A DNA stretch of 64,000 nucleotides from Eleginops maclovinus (GCF_036324505.1 NC_086350.1:21307140-21371139); one strand, 5' to 3'; positions 9,101 through 18,077 are shown, counted from the first letter of the stretch. Notes: a model not told the origin generated them from the letters alone. Made by a program: numbers and translations.

Positions 9101-10109
9101 TTTTGGTTCAGAGATGCCAGCATTCTCACCGACTCCAGGTGAAGGTCAGAGACGTCATGAATGGCAAATTTGGTTGTAGCTTTGCGCCAGTTCGTGAATC
9201 CTCCACTGATGAATGAACTCTTTCCCTCTGAATGGCGGAACCCCTTCTCTTTGGCTTTGCAGCACACAAAGCACAGCACATAATCCTTATCGGTAACATA
9301 GTGTAGCCATTGCCACTTTGAAATCCAGCTTGGCTGGAAAGACCTTTCAAAGGTTTCTGTCCCGAACCTCCTTCCAGGATAACTGAAGTCACTTAGCTGA
9401 CATGGCTTTTCGAATCTTTCTACGTTGCTGGTGCTAGATGCTAAGACTGTGCTGCTACCGTTAGCGGAGTTGCTTGCTACCGTTATTGACTCTGGCTCTT
9501 CATCTGCTGCTGCCCCAACAGAGTTTGCGATGGACGAGGAAACATCAACATCAACATCAGGTGAGAGCTTGCTAATTTTAGCGCGTTTGAAAAAATCGTG
9601 TATTCTTATTTGCGACATACTTACTTCCAGCTAACTAGCCTGCTTGCTTTCACTCAGTAAGTCATGTCATGAGAGGTCACTCACGACCGTCACGTTCACC
9701 TCTACAAGTCAATTTTATTTTTAGCAGCCTATATTCGAACCTATCCATATCCCTTTTTTGCTATTTGCCTCATCATTTGATATACGAAAATATAAAGCGA
9801 ATTAGTAATTTATTTTATTTTTTTAATTAAAAAAAAAAAAAATCCAGCGCCTGCCAACAGGGGGTGCTGAGGGGTGCTGAGGGTGAAACAGGGGGTGCTG
9901 CAGCACCCTCAGCACCCCCCTTCCCGCGCCACTGATGCTAAGTTCTTATTTTTACAATTTTTTTTCCAAATTTGCTTGTCACAACAAATGTCCAACGCTT
10001 CTATAAATATCTAAATAAGAATAAGCCATAAAATAACACAGGACTTCTTACCTGGTCGATGTTTGTGTTTGGAGCGGCCACTTGAATCTTCCCTCATGTT
10101 CGCCGCCAT
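3105..10109 (-). CDS. piggyBac transposase, copy A (spliced, apparently intact)
   Basis: A cut-and-paste DDE transposase. Four exons join in frame to 667 aa: 10109-10052, 5299-5069, 4965-4801 and 4654-3105. Every junction is GT-AG and the phases agree. The ATG at 10109 lies in a YY1-like AAATGGCGGC. An apparent start at 5315 is rejected because a splice acceptor (TTTCCAG) at 5300 restores the upstream frame. The N-terminal third is acidic and low-complexity with an Arg/Lys-rich stretch, probably nuclear targeting. The DDE core (DDE_Tnp_1_7) shows Asp in SIDEQMIPF (about 314), VYCDRFF (about 396) and MGGVDLIDR (about 511). The C-terminus (about 630-665) is a Cys-rich zinc domain (CRQPGC, CVTCKVF). 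No stop or frameshift is seen. Intron 1 contains the whole hAT element in the same orientation. Confidence 0.85.
5935..7305. other. Non-coding 3' part of the nested hAT
   Basis: This AT-rich region downstream of the hAT transposase has no supported gene. A duplicated block is visible: the stretch around GCATCAAAATCATTTGCAAT with its neighbours (GAGAGCCAACTGAGT, GGTGTAGGCAGCAG) occurs at about 6838-7020 and again at about 7026-7200. Confidence 0.6.
7306..9618 (-). CDS. hAT transposase with TTF zinc finger (770 aa, intact)
   Basis: A single-exon ORF starts at MSQIRIHDFFKR, the usual kind of hAT start, and ends 770 residues later. A TTF-type zinc finger spans about 90-150 (FQPSWISKW, LCFVCCKAKEKG). 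The RNase H-like core follows (DUF4371-like), with acidic residues in GLTADGTTD (281/285) and FCFDGASNMSG (347) and the CxxH-like VHCANHALDL (373-382). The C-terminal hAT dimerisation region is recognisable in SVASSERSFSTLRRLKTWLR (about 690-720). It belongs with ZMYM-like or THAP12-like transposases. The length is normal and no break is seen, so it may be autonomous. The gene is read in the same direction as the piggyBac gene whose intron it occupies. Confidence 0.9.
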   Translation of the reverse strand: MSQIRIHDFFKRAKISKLSPDVDVDVSSSIANSVGAAADEEPESITVASNSANGSSTVLASSTSNVERFEKPCQLSDFSYPGRRFGTETFERSFQPSWISKWQWLHYVTDKDYVLCFVCCKAKEKGFRHSEGKSSFISGGFTNWRKATTKFAIHDVSDLHLESVRMLASLNQKPISAMISEHAANEQKVASTVLELLFRSIRLLAREGIPLRGHNHRDGVLWQMMLERTYDNPKVRDWMRRRDNWMSDTIQNEILEILAHAVQRHIVSDARGSAFFGLTADGTTDVSSNEQFSCSLQYVGKDLSVNNVFLGFYNAPDSTADTLFSCIRDFFIRLNLPMDRLQGFCFDGASNMSGRFAGVQAKLKEQCPGALYVHCANHALDLILQEAAREVQLVADTLTFVQNLSVIIGESAKRKAIFQSCFGGDDVVCNLLSLCPTRWAVRTKAIKRVCCSYGVVLETIKVLQQDKSMRGESRAKLAGLYIQATKGKTYFGLVSCEALFEPCEEVAKVLQHKKANVGGALECVSVLKKQMCALREDTCVKDLIRKVEMCAAQYNLKMPHPPRTSKTPARLRNTQVAEDIAPRTGHQQWQREFFEAVDIVTSELDRRFDQPGMKTAAKREKTITDAASGLYSGLDDIAPHLPTQIDQSRLHMQLTLLGSLTKDKGLRTSTDIAEFLGKLHPQTRELMNEVEKFMELCLSLPVSVASSERSFSTLRRLKTWLRSTMTQKRLTHLALLHVHQETLDMLDIQPLMKAFVQNTAERKATFGIIN
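9861..9925. repeat. hAT subterminal GGGTGCTG repeats and palindrome
   Basis: GGGGTGCTG recurs three times directly and twice inverted just inside the right terminus. It includes the perfect 16-bp palindrome GGGTGCTGCAGCACCC at 9893-9908. One copy lies near the left terminus (about 5702). Such clustered subterminal motifs are typical transposase-binding sites of hAT elements. Confidence 0.75.
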
Positions 10110-10279
10110 TTAGAATTTTTACCGTAGTATGTTAGATTCTTCTGACACCACCAGATGGCAGTGTAAGTGCCCACGTACATGTCCATAACAACCCCAATTC
10201 AGCAGTGAACACGATTGTGGACATATGAGCTAAAGAGTGCTGTCCACGCATGTGACCGCTAAGCCTTAGGAGGCTAGAG

Positions 10280-11155
10280 CAGCGGTCCCCAACCTTTTTT
10301 GCGCCACAGACCGGTTTCATCTAAGACAATATTTTCAAGGACCGGCCTTCATTTTCTCCGGCCTACATTTGCTCGATAATCGTTAATGACGCATCGCCAG
10401 GACGGCTGTAGTCTAATAATAAATCATCTGCAGTGGTTTTATGTCAAATGCAAACATCAACAGACAATAAACAACCTTTTGTTAATAAATTAATAATCAA
10501 CAACATCTCTGTGAACGAAATTATTTATTTTAAAACGAAAATCCTTTCGAATAAGAAATAATTATAATAAAAACTCGATTCAAGTGACTGCACTGATGAG
10601 GTTTATTTTGAAATACAGCGACTTATCAGTGCATTCAACGTAGGAGAAATAGGCCTACTAATAACTTCTATATAACAAGTCAATAAAATAATAATAATAA
10701 TAATAATGACAATTAGTGGAAGCCCTGAGCTTGTTTCTCTGCAACGAGCCGGTCCCATCTTGGGGTAATGGGAGACAATGACACCCGAAGTGTGTTCTGT
10801 ACATCCAGTCTGCTGCGTAGTGTTGTTTTCGTTGCCGTCACTGCAGAAAATCCCACTTCACAAAGATAGGAGGTTGGGAATGGAAGCAGGGTTTTCAATG
10901 CCTTTTGGGCTATCTCTGGATATTCTGCCTTGACTTTAATCCAGAACTCTGGCACAGTTGTGGTCTGAAACGTACTTTTAAGGCCACCGTCATTTGCAAT
11001 GTCGAGCAGTTGATCTTCTTGCACGGACAGGCTCGATTCACCAGGTTTGTTCACAAATGCGTCGCGGATCCATTCTTTCACAGTCCGTGGGTCTTTTGTG
11101 GTCGGGAAGTACCGCACAAACTCTTTCAAAAGCAAAGACCGGTGATCGTGCACCA
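10280..11155 (-). pseudogene. hAT (Buster-like) transposase C-terminal fragment with 3' terminus
   Basis: The element end is CAGCGGTCCCCAACC at 10280, flanked by GGCTAGAG. The minus-strand frame ending at 10713 holds the C-terminal part of a Buster/ZBED5-like transposase: KEFVRYFP, DIANDGGLKSTF, LKTLLPFPTSYLCEVGFSAV and a basic tail. The upstream catalytic half is absent; near 11150 the sequence switches to a LINE endonuclease. About 430 bp of 3' non-coding sequence separates the stop from the terminus. Confidence 0.8.
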
Positions 11156-11815
11156 GCTGGGAGAATGATGCAGGACTTCTTTCAGGGTCTCCAAGAAGGC
11201 CGAATACTCTGAACTGCTGTTTGGTGCATAAGCACACACAACAGTCAAGAGTTTTCCCCCCCATGACCCGCAGGCGTAGGGAGGCGACCCTCTTGTCCAC
11301 TGGGGTAAACTCCAACAAAGCAGCACGATACCGGGGGCTTGTGAGTATCCCCACACCCGCTCGGCAACTCCGGAGAAGAATAGAGTCCAACCCCTACCAA
11401 GAAGTAAGGTTCCAGAGCCGACGCTGTGCGTAGAGGTAAGCCCCACCAGATCCAACTGGTAACGCTCCACCTCCCGCACAAGCTCCGGCTCCTTCCCCCC
11501 CAGAGAGGTGACATTCCACGTCCCCAAAGCCAGCTTCTGTCGCCTGAGTCTGGTCCGTCGAGACCCTCTGCTTTCACTGCCACCCTTCTGGCAGCGCACC
11601 CAACCCCATCGTTTTTTCCCCGTAGGTGGTGGCCCGCGGGACGGAGAAGCGGAGGTGTTGCCCACGTTGCTTTTTCGGGCTGTGCCCGGCCGGGCTCCGT
11701 GGCAAGCCCGGCCACCAGACGCTCGCTGACGAGTCCTCCTTCTGGGCCTGGCTCCAGAAGGGGACCCCGGGCTTCCTCCAGGCCGGGTATCCTCGCTTCC
11801 AAGTGTGTTATTCAT
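11150..11815 (-). pseudogene. LINE endonuclease fragment
   Basis: Minus-strand frames encode the N-terminal APE-like endonuclease of a fish LINE: LALGTWNVTSLGGKEPELV, GVGILTSPR, FTPVDKRVASLRLRV and VVCAYAPNSSSEYSAFLETL. At least one frameshift splits them. A GC-rich Arg/Pro-rich leader begins at an ATG at 11815. The frame that is open in the 3' part runs on into the hAT fragment below 11150, giving a chance chimeric ORF (11390-10713). The reverse transcriptase is missing. Confidence 0.7.
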
Positions 11816-12070
11816 GGAGTCTTTTTGAACTGGTCTGTGAGAGCCGGAATTCTTACTGGTTGGTAGGTGATCAAATACTTATGTCAGGCAATAAAATGCA
11901 AATTAATCACTTAAAAATCATACAATGTGATTTTCTGTATTTTTGTTTTAGATTCCGTCTTTCACAGTTAAAGTGTACCTATGATTAAAAATTACAGACC
12001 TTTACAGGCTTTGTAAGTGGGAAAACCTGCAAGATCGGCAGTGTATCAAATACTTGTTCTCCCCACTGTA
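11800..12070. mobile_element. Tc1/mariner terminal fragment
   Basis: Read on the minus strand from 12069, this begins TACAGTGGGGAGAACAAGTA, the classic terminus of fish Tc1-like elements, followed by about 250 bp of the familiar non-coding end. It abuts TA at the boundary with the adjacent ORF, as expected for a TA target. No transposase remains; the other side is replaced by LINE sequence. Confidence 0.75.
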
Positions 12071-12957
12071 TACTATGATGATTTTGAAACAGCCAATCCT
12101 CTTGGCTCAAAACGCAGAATTCACAAAATTGGTTGCATTTATTTCATCATAAGAAACCTCCAAAATGTAATTCGATTTTGATGAACATCCATTTAGTATC
12201 ACTTTTTCACACACCAGATCTGCAAAAATATGGTTTTGATGTTATACTGGAACCGCTGATAAATGATGTGAAACAACTGGAAAGCCAAGGACTAAGTCTT
12301 CCATTTTCTGATGAGCAGGTGTATGGTACAATCTCACAGATCACTGGAGACAATCTAGGGATGCACTCAATTCTTGGTTTTAACGAGTCTTTCAGTGGCT
12401 GTCATTTCTGTCGCCTTTGTTTGATTGAGAAAAATGATTGTCAAACAGTGTACAGTGAGGATGATCTTAAAGTTATTCTTCGTGGGAAAGAAATGTTTGA
12501 TATGCATTGCCAGTCTCTTCAGGAAAATATTCAGTTGAAGTCACTGTATGGTTTGAAAATAAATTCTACACTTAATTCATCGCAGTATTTCCATGTTTGC
12601 AATAACTACTCCTTTGATATAATGCACGACCTTCTTGAAGGTGTGGCTCAGTATGAGATCAAATTGCTTTTTGAATATCTCACACGCCACTTCATATCAG
12701 AACAGAACTTGCTTTCTAGGATTTATGGTTTTGATTATGGATTTTTAGAAAGAAAGAACCGCCCACGAAAATCATATTGGATAGTGCTGGCAATGGCATT
12801 GGCTTGAACTCTATCCAGACATTCTGTCTCGTGAAAAACATCCCACTTTTGTTTGGTGACATCATTCCTGCAGAAAACAGACACTGGACTTTGTTACTTT
12901 TGTTACTTCAAATAATGAACATAGTGTTTTCACCTTCTCTCACTCTGGGTATGACTG
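12071..12957 (+). pseudogene. Uncharacterised fish ORF family, 5' part
   Basis: A frame with motifs YGTISQITGDNLGMHSILGF, CHFCRLC, YSFDIMHDLLEGVAQYEIK and GLNSIQTFCLVKNIPLLFGD belongs to a large family of unnamed proteins that I recall from fish and invertebrate genomes. The family is repeated and probably transposon-encoded; its biochemical function is not known to me. Single-base shifts near 12160 and 12770 break the frame. The 5' end is cut by a Tc1 terminus, and the 3' end is interrupted after LTLGMTV by piggyBac copy B. The sequence resumes at 21359 with NLIPKHH and IRKIGPLLYVWC. Confidence 0.6.
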
Positions 12958-13408
12958 TATCCTCCTAAGACCCGAGCTGTTTTTTTATATGCATTTTTTA
13001 TTTCTCTTTGCTATTTGGGCTTATTGGAACCTGATAAGTATAAAAACTACGTATCATCTTTTGACATGATGTACCTTTAGAGAAAAATGATATCCACATA
13101 TGTGGACACTCGGTCTGAATTTCCATAAAACACATTAAAGTCACCTTTTTGTAATAGAGTGAAAAACTCTTTTATTTCCACCTTGAACACAGCAGTTTTT
13201 TCCTGGCTGCTTTTGCATGTAATAACTTATACACACATAATGTTGCATGTTTTGCAACATGTTTTGAACATCTGAGAGTAAAAACAACATGAAAACACTG
13301 AATTTTTGCAGTTGCAGGAAGACATCATATGCCTGTAACAAAATATAAAACATTCAAAGCATTTTGCATTGTCACTGTTGCATCTAATAATACCACATAG
13401 GCAACAGT

Positions 13409-13557
13409 TGTTAACTATGTATTTCAGGTTCAAATACTTTTATTTTGATACGGACCGGAAGCGGTTACCGGGGTTACTGTGATTGTAGTACGGTTGAACA
13501 TGGAGTTGAACTAGTAAAGTGAACCAAAAGAAACACGGTGTTTTCTATGAGTTAACA
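13409..13557 (+). repeat. copia 5' LTR
   Basis: A short LTR of 149 bp with TG/CA ends and terminal TGTTAAC/GTTAACA inverted repeats. It differs from the 3' LTR only near its end (AAGAAACACGG against AAGAATCACGG). It presumably carries the promoter. Confidence 0.95.
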
Positions 13558-13558
13558 T

Positions 13559-13574
13559 TGGTAGCAGAGGATGG
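13559..13574 (+). promoter_or_regulatory. Primer-binding site for initiator tRNA-Met
   Basis: TGGTAGCAGAGGATGG lies one base after the LTR. By my knowledge of the tRNA it is complementary to the last 16 bases of vertebrate initiator tRNA-Met, including CCA, without mismatch. The gag-pol ATG (13571) lies inside it. Confidence 0.92.
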
Positions 13575-16500
13575 TTGCCGCAAATTACAAGATTCCGCCG
13601 ACCTTCGACGAAGGAAAGTCGTATGAAAGCTGGAAAAATGAGGTCCAAGTGTGGGCACGAGTTACAGATCTTGGAAAAAAGAAACAGGCTCTTGCGGTGG
13701 CTTTGGCGCTAACTGGGCGAGCGCGAGAAACGGCTATGGAAGTACCTATTGATGACCTGAACAAAGACGCTGGTATGCAAACTTTGTTAGATGCACTTGA
13801 TAAACTGTTTCTGAAAGAAGAAAAGGACATAACGTATGAAGCCTATTCGAATTTTGATCGGATAACGAGAGACAGTAACTTGTCAATGACTGACTACATA
13901 ATTGAGTTTGAGCAACGTTACTTAAGAATGCGCAAGTACAAGATGGAATTGCCCGATGCTGTGTTAGCTTTCAAGTTGCTTGACACAGCATGTGTCGAAG
14001 TTAAAGATAGACAGTTAGCGCTGACGGCATGTACGGATTTAACATTTGCCTCGATGAAGTCTGCGCTGAAAAGGATTTTTGGAGGGAAGATGCCTGCTCA
14101 AACGATGGGAATAAAGCAAGACATCGCGTATGTCACTACTACACAGAGGCGACAAAGTAGCAGATTGCCGTGGCAAAAAGGTGAACAGTCAAAATCAACT
14201 CTGCCAGGCACTAACCCATTGGACAAGCTCGGGCGCCGATCAAAATGTGCCATTTGCCAAAGTACATTCCACTGGGCTAGGGACTGTCCACACAAGGGTG
14301 AGCATGTCAAATTAACTCAAGACTGTGTAGCTAATGACATTGATGAGTGTAACATCACTCTCTTCGCAAAAGAGTCACCCACTGATGCAGAAATATTTTT
14401 GACAGAATGTTTTGGCTCTGCAATAATAGACACTGCATGCACACGTACTGTGTGTGGAGAGGAATGGCTAGATAGCTATATTACAGGACTAAGCAAAAGT
14501 GAGTCAGAGAAAATGAAAAAGACAGAGCAAAGCAGTAAAAGACCATTCAAGTTTGGGGATGGCAAAGTGGTCCACTCCACCAGAAAACTGAAAATTCCTG
14601 CAAAGATTGGCCAAACAAAGTGCAACATTGAGATTGAAGTTGTTCCAGCAAAGATTCCACTGCTCTTAAGCAAGTCGTCCATGAAAAAAGCAGGGACTGT
14701 TCTCAACATGGAAAATGACAGTGCAGTGATGTTCAATCAACCTGTACAATTAGACTTTACAAGCTCTGGGCATTACTGTGTGAACATTATGGACACTGGG
14801 GGTGAACTCTCCCAAAGTGATGACTGCGTCCTTGTAGCCACTGGAGGTGGCGCTTCTAATGAACACAGCGATGAAGAAATACTGGCTGTCACAGAGAACA
14901 TGAGCAAAGCTGAAAAACAAAAAATGCTAGTGAAACTTCACAGACAGTTTGGTCATGCCTCCGCTGAGCGATTGCTGAGGCTTCTGTCTAGTTCAGGCAC
15001 AAAAGATGCAGAATGTGCCATCATTCTCGAGAAAATTGTAAGTGAGTGTGAGACATGTCGGAGATACAGTAAGATGAAACCTAGACCTGCTGTTGGTCTT
15101 CCTCTCGCATCTCAGCACAATGAAACGGTGGCAGTAGACCTTCACGAACTAAAGCCAGGTCTGTGGTATCTTCATATTATCGATCAATTCACAAGATTTA
15201 GTGCAGGAAGCATTCTGACCACAAAGGCAGGATCTGAGATTGTTAAACACTTCATTCATGACTGGATAAGCGTGCATGGCCCACCTCAGAAGCTGTTCAG
15301 CGACAATGGAGGAGAGTTCAACAATGATGAGGTCAGAGATATGGCAGGTAACTTTAACATCGAAGTGAAGACAACAGCTGCGTACAGCCCTTGGAGTAAT
15401 GGACTTTGTGAACGTCACAATCAAACATTGACTGAGATCATACAGAAATTGAGAAACGGAAACGACTGTGATTGGGACATTGCCTTGGACTGGGCGCTTA
15501 TGGCAAAGAATACCATGCAAAATGTTCACGGTTACAGTCCCCATCAGTTGGTGTTTGGACAGAACCCTAACTTGCCCTCTGTGCTGACTGACAAGCCACC
15601 AGCCTTAGAGGGCCGTACAAAAAGTGAGTGGGTAGCAAAACACATCTCTGCCTTGCATGCAGCAAGAAGGGCATTTACCGAGGCAGAGTGTTCAGAGAGA
15701 ATAAGGAGAGCACTGCGTAAACAGCTACGTAGTACAAATGAGAGATACGAGATGGGTGACAAGGTGTACTACAAGAGAGTAGATTGCCCAGAGTGGAAAG
15801 GACCAGGCACTGTGATAGGCCAAGATGGAGCAGTGGTGTTTGTCAGACATGGTGGTGCATGTGTTCGGGTGCACTACCTGAGACTTATGAAAGACAGAAA
15901 AGAAGCTGATGAACAACAAGCTGTCAATGACAATTCAGAAAGTACCAAAGACTTTGGACAGAGACATAACCTGCTGACAGACACTGCAGATGATCACACT
16001 TCTGTTGACAGTGGCGTGGATGATACAGGAACAGGAGTACTCACACAGGTGGAGACTGAAACACACCAAGCAGATGATGACACAGGGATACACAATGACG
16101 TAGAACTGAGAACCGATGTCCCGCTGAAAACAGGGCAAATTCTGAATTACAGAGACGGCCATAGTGGAACTACACACAGAGCAGAAGTTCTTGGTCGAGC
16201 AGGTAAAGCTACGGGCAAATACAAAAGCTGGTACAATTTGCTATACATTGAACCATGCAATGTTGCGGGCAAGAATGATTCAGTTGATGTATCAAAGTTG
16301 AGTGATCTTCAGATCGAGCCCTCCGTCACGACAACAGATAACACTGAGGATGTGCTAATAACAAGAGATGTGTCATTTGACAAAGCTAAACAGGAGGAGA
16401 TAAAGAATTGGAATGATAACAAAGTGTTTGAAGCTGTTCAAGACAAAGGACAAAGGAGCATCAGCACCCGATGGGTATGCACTCTGAAAGAGACCTCCGC

Positions 16501-17851
16501 TGGCATAGTACCTAAAGCAAGGTTAGTGGCAAGAGGTTTTGAAGAGCTTAAAGTGTCAGACCTACAGAAAGATTCGCCAACATGTGCTACTGAATCACTT
16601 CGACTACTTTTGTCTGTTATCTGTCAAAGACAATGGACACTACATTCCATGGACATAAAAGCTGCGTTCCTACAGGGTGTAGAGCTGTCACGTGACATTT
16701 ACATCAGGCCTCCCCCTGAGGTTGACTGCAAAGGAACATTATGGAAGCTCAAAAAATGTGTGTATGGTTTGGCAGATGCCTCACTGTACTGGTACAACAG
16801 AGTGAAAGAGATGGTGCTGGAAGCAGGGGGCAAAGTGTCCAAAGTAGACCCCGCTGTTTTCTATTGGACTGACAAAGACTGTGCTGTAACTGGGGTACTG
16901 GCCTGTCATGTCGACGACTTCATATGGGGAGGCACCCAAAGCTTCTCTGAAACGGTGATACCCTACCTCAGGTCAGTCTTTCAAGTGGGACGTGAAGAGC
17001 ATGATCGTTTCTGCTATGTTGGAATAGACTTTGTGACTGTTAAGAATGCTGTGCAGGTTCACCAGGAGAATTACATCCAACACATGCAGCCCATACATAT
17101 GGCTCCTTCGCGAGCTGTCAAGCAAGACTCTCTACTTCATGAAGAGGAAAAGGATCAACTCCGATCAAAGATAGGTCAGATTCTCTGGGTAGCAAGGCAA
17201 AGCAGACCAGACGTCATGTTTGATGCTAGCAACCTGGCCTCTAAGCTTAAGAATGCAACAGTGCAAACAATTCACGAGGCAAACAGAATAGTGTGTAAGC
17301 TGAAATCCAAGAAAGTCGTGTTAAGCTTCCAACACTTGGGAAGTGAGAGTGCTCTCAAGATTGTCATGTTCAGTGATGCCTCCTTTGGAAATCTTTCAGA
17401 TGGAGGCACTCAAGGAGGACATTTAATTGTTTTGATGGGAGAAGATGGTACATTTTCACCACTCTCTTGGCAATCAAAGAAAGTAAAAAGGGTTGTGCGA
17501 AGTACACTTGCTGGAGAAACATTGGCTATGTCTGATGGAATAGACAATGCAATTTTTCTAGCGACATTGTTCTCAGAACTGACATCAGGTGGCGCTGCAC
17601 ACGCACCACCTATAATCTGTGTGACAGACAACCATTCACTTGTTGATGCACTTAAGTCTACAAAGTCTGTCTCTGAGAAAAGACTTCGCCTGGAGATAAG
17701 TAGCATCAAAGAACTTGTCCAAATGCAAAGGATTGAACGTGTGCTGTGGAGCAACACAAAAGACCAACTTGCAGACTGTCTTACTAAAAAGGGCGCGTCA
17801 GCTCACCAGCTACTCAAAGCACTGAGTGATGGACAATGGAAGCTTGACTAA
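13571..17851 (+). CDS. copia Gag-Pol polyprotein (1426 aa, intact)
   Basis: One uninterrupted frame encodes the whole polyprotein. The Gag part (about 1-220) is followed by a zinc knuckle C226-x2-C229-x4-H234-x4-C239. The aspartic protease site is DTAC at 287-290. The integrase (about 450-700) begins with the HH-CC zinc region (HRQFGHAS, CETCRRY) and has the catalytic core DLHELKPG, FSDNGGEFNN and NGLCERHNQ. The copia-type reverse transcriptase (RVT_2, about 990-1230) shows MDIKAAFLQG, KKCVYGLADAS and the active site CHVDDF. RNase H (about 1290-1420) has FSDASFGN and STLAGETLA. The order PR-INT-RT-RH is diagnostic of Ty1/copia. No env-like gene is present. As Gag and Pol share one frame, no frameshift or readthrough separates them. 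Confidence 0.96.
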   Translation: MVAANYKIPPTFDEGKSYESWKNEVQVWARVTDLGKKKQALAVALALTGRARETAMEVPIDDLNKDAGMQTLLDALDKLFLKEEKDITYEAYSNFDRITRDSNLSMTDYIIEFEQRYLRMRKYKMELPDAVLAFKLLDTACVEVKDRQLALTACTDLTFASMKSALKRIFGGKMPAQTMGIKQDIAYVTTTQRRQSSRLPWQKGEQSKSTLPGTNPLDKLGRRSKCAICQSTFHWARDCPHKGEHVKLTQDCVANDIDECNITLFAKESPTDAEIFLTECFGSAIIDTACTRTVCGEEWLDSYITGLSKSESEKMKKTEQSSKRPFKFGDGKVVHSTRKLKIPAKIGQTKCNIEIEVVPAKIPLLLSKSSMKKAGTVLNMENDSAVMFNQPVQLDFTSSGHYCVNIMDTGGELSQSDDCVLVATGGGASNEHSDEEILAVTENMSKAEKQKMLVKLHRQFGHASAERLLRLLSSSGTKDAECAIILEKIVSECETCRRYSKMKPRPAVGLPLASQHNETVAVDLHELKPGLWYLHIIDQFTRFSAGSILTTKAGSEIVKHFIHDWISVHGPPQKLFSDNGGEFNNDEVRDMAGNFNIEVKTTAAYSPWSNGLCERHNQTLTEIIQKLRNGNDCDWDIALDWALMAKNTMQNVHGYSPHQLVFGQNPNLPSVLTDKPPALEGRTKSEWVAKHISALHAARRAFTEAECSERIRRALRKQLRSTNERYEMGDKVYYKRVDCPEWKGPGTVIGQDGAVVFVRHGGACVRVHYLRLMKDRKEADEQQAVNDNSESTKDFGQRHNLLTDTADDHTSVDSGVDDTGTGVLTQVETETHQADDDTGIHNDVELRTDVPLKTGQILNYRDGHSGTTHRAEVLGRAGKATGKYKSWYNLLYIEPCNVAGKNDSVDVSKLSDLQIEPSVTTTDNTEDVLITRDVSFDKAKQEEIKNWNDNKVFEAVQDKGQRSISTRWVCTLKETSAGIVPKARLVARGFEELKVSDLQKDSPTCATESLRLLLSVICQRQWTLHSMDIKAAFLQGVELSRDIYIRPPPEVDCKGTLWKLKKCVYGLADASLYWYNRVKEMVLEAGGKVSKVDPAVFYWTDKDCAVTGVLACHVDDFIWGGTQSFSETVIPYLRSVFQVGREEHDRFCYVGIDFVTVKNAVQVHQENYIQHMQPIHMAPSRAVKQDSLLHEEEKDQLRSKIGQILWVARQSRPDVMFDASNLASKLKNATVQTIHEANRIVCKLKSKKVVLSFQHLGSESALKIVMFSDASFGNLSDGGTQGGHLIVLMGEDGTFSPLSWQSKKVKRVVRSTLAGETLAMSDGIDNAIFLATLFSELTSGGAAHAPPIICVTDNHSLVDALKSTKSVSEKRLRLEISSIKELVQMQRIERVLWSNTKDQLADCLTKKGASAHQLLKALSDGQWKLD

Positions 17852-18077
17852 ACTGAAAACTTGATTTTTGTATATATAGTTGTTATACTGTTGCACTAAA
17901 GTACAGTCAGAAAATGTTAAACCAGGTCAGGCTATGATTTTCAAAATGTTTACTGTTGAAATTTTGTTCTAACCTAAATGGTACTGTGGTACTGTAGGAA
18001 TACTCAGGCTATATTTTGGCTATGCCCTATGATGGTGTGCTCACTTTAATTTGTAATCCTCATAGTTTTATTTCTTT

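Larger units (their letters stand above)
5675..9934 (-). mobile_element. Complete hAT transposon nested in piggyBac intron 1
   Basis: The 14-bp terminal inverted repeats CAGTGGCGCGGGAA match exactly. An 8-bp target duplication ATGCTAAG lies at 5667-5674 and 9935-9942 and fits the nTnnnnAn pattern reported for Ac-type hAT elements. The 4260-bp element carries one intact transposase ORF. Piggybac copy B has the unoccupied equivalent site near 21100. Exact ends and duplication together with an open ORF indicate a fairly recent insertion. Confidence 0.93.
2682..10273 (-). mobile_element. piggyBac copy A, complete, carrying a nested hAT
   Basis: The ends are inverted repeats: CCTCCTAAGGC on the left and its complement on the right. 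Both are flanked by CTAG rather than the textbook TTAA. The minus-strand transposase gene has four exons and appears intact. Subterminal palindromes lie near the left end. Without the 4260-bp hAT inside intron 1 the element would be about 3.3 kb. The degenerate copy B (12958-21358) is collinear with it and gives the empty-site sequence for the hAT insertion. Confidence 0.85.

Noticed and set aside
11245..11866. Several overlapping Arg/Pro-rich frames on both strands
   Set aside because: GC-rich LINE endonuclease and leader sequence in other frames; only the minus-strand frame with endonuclease motifs is meaningful.
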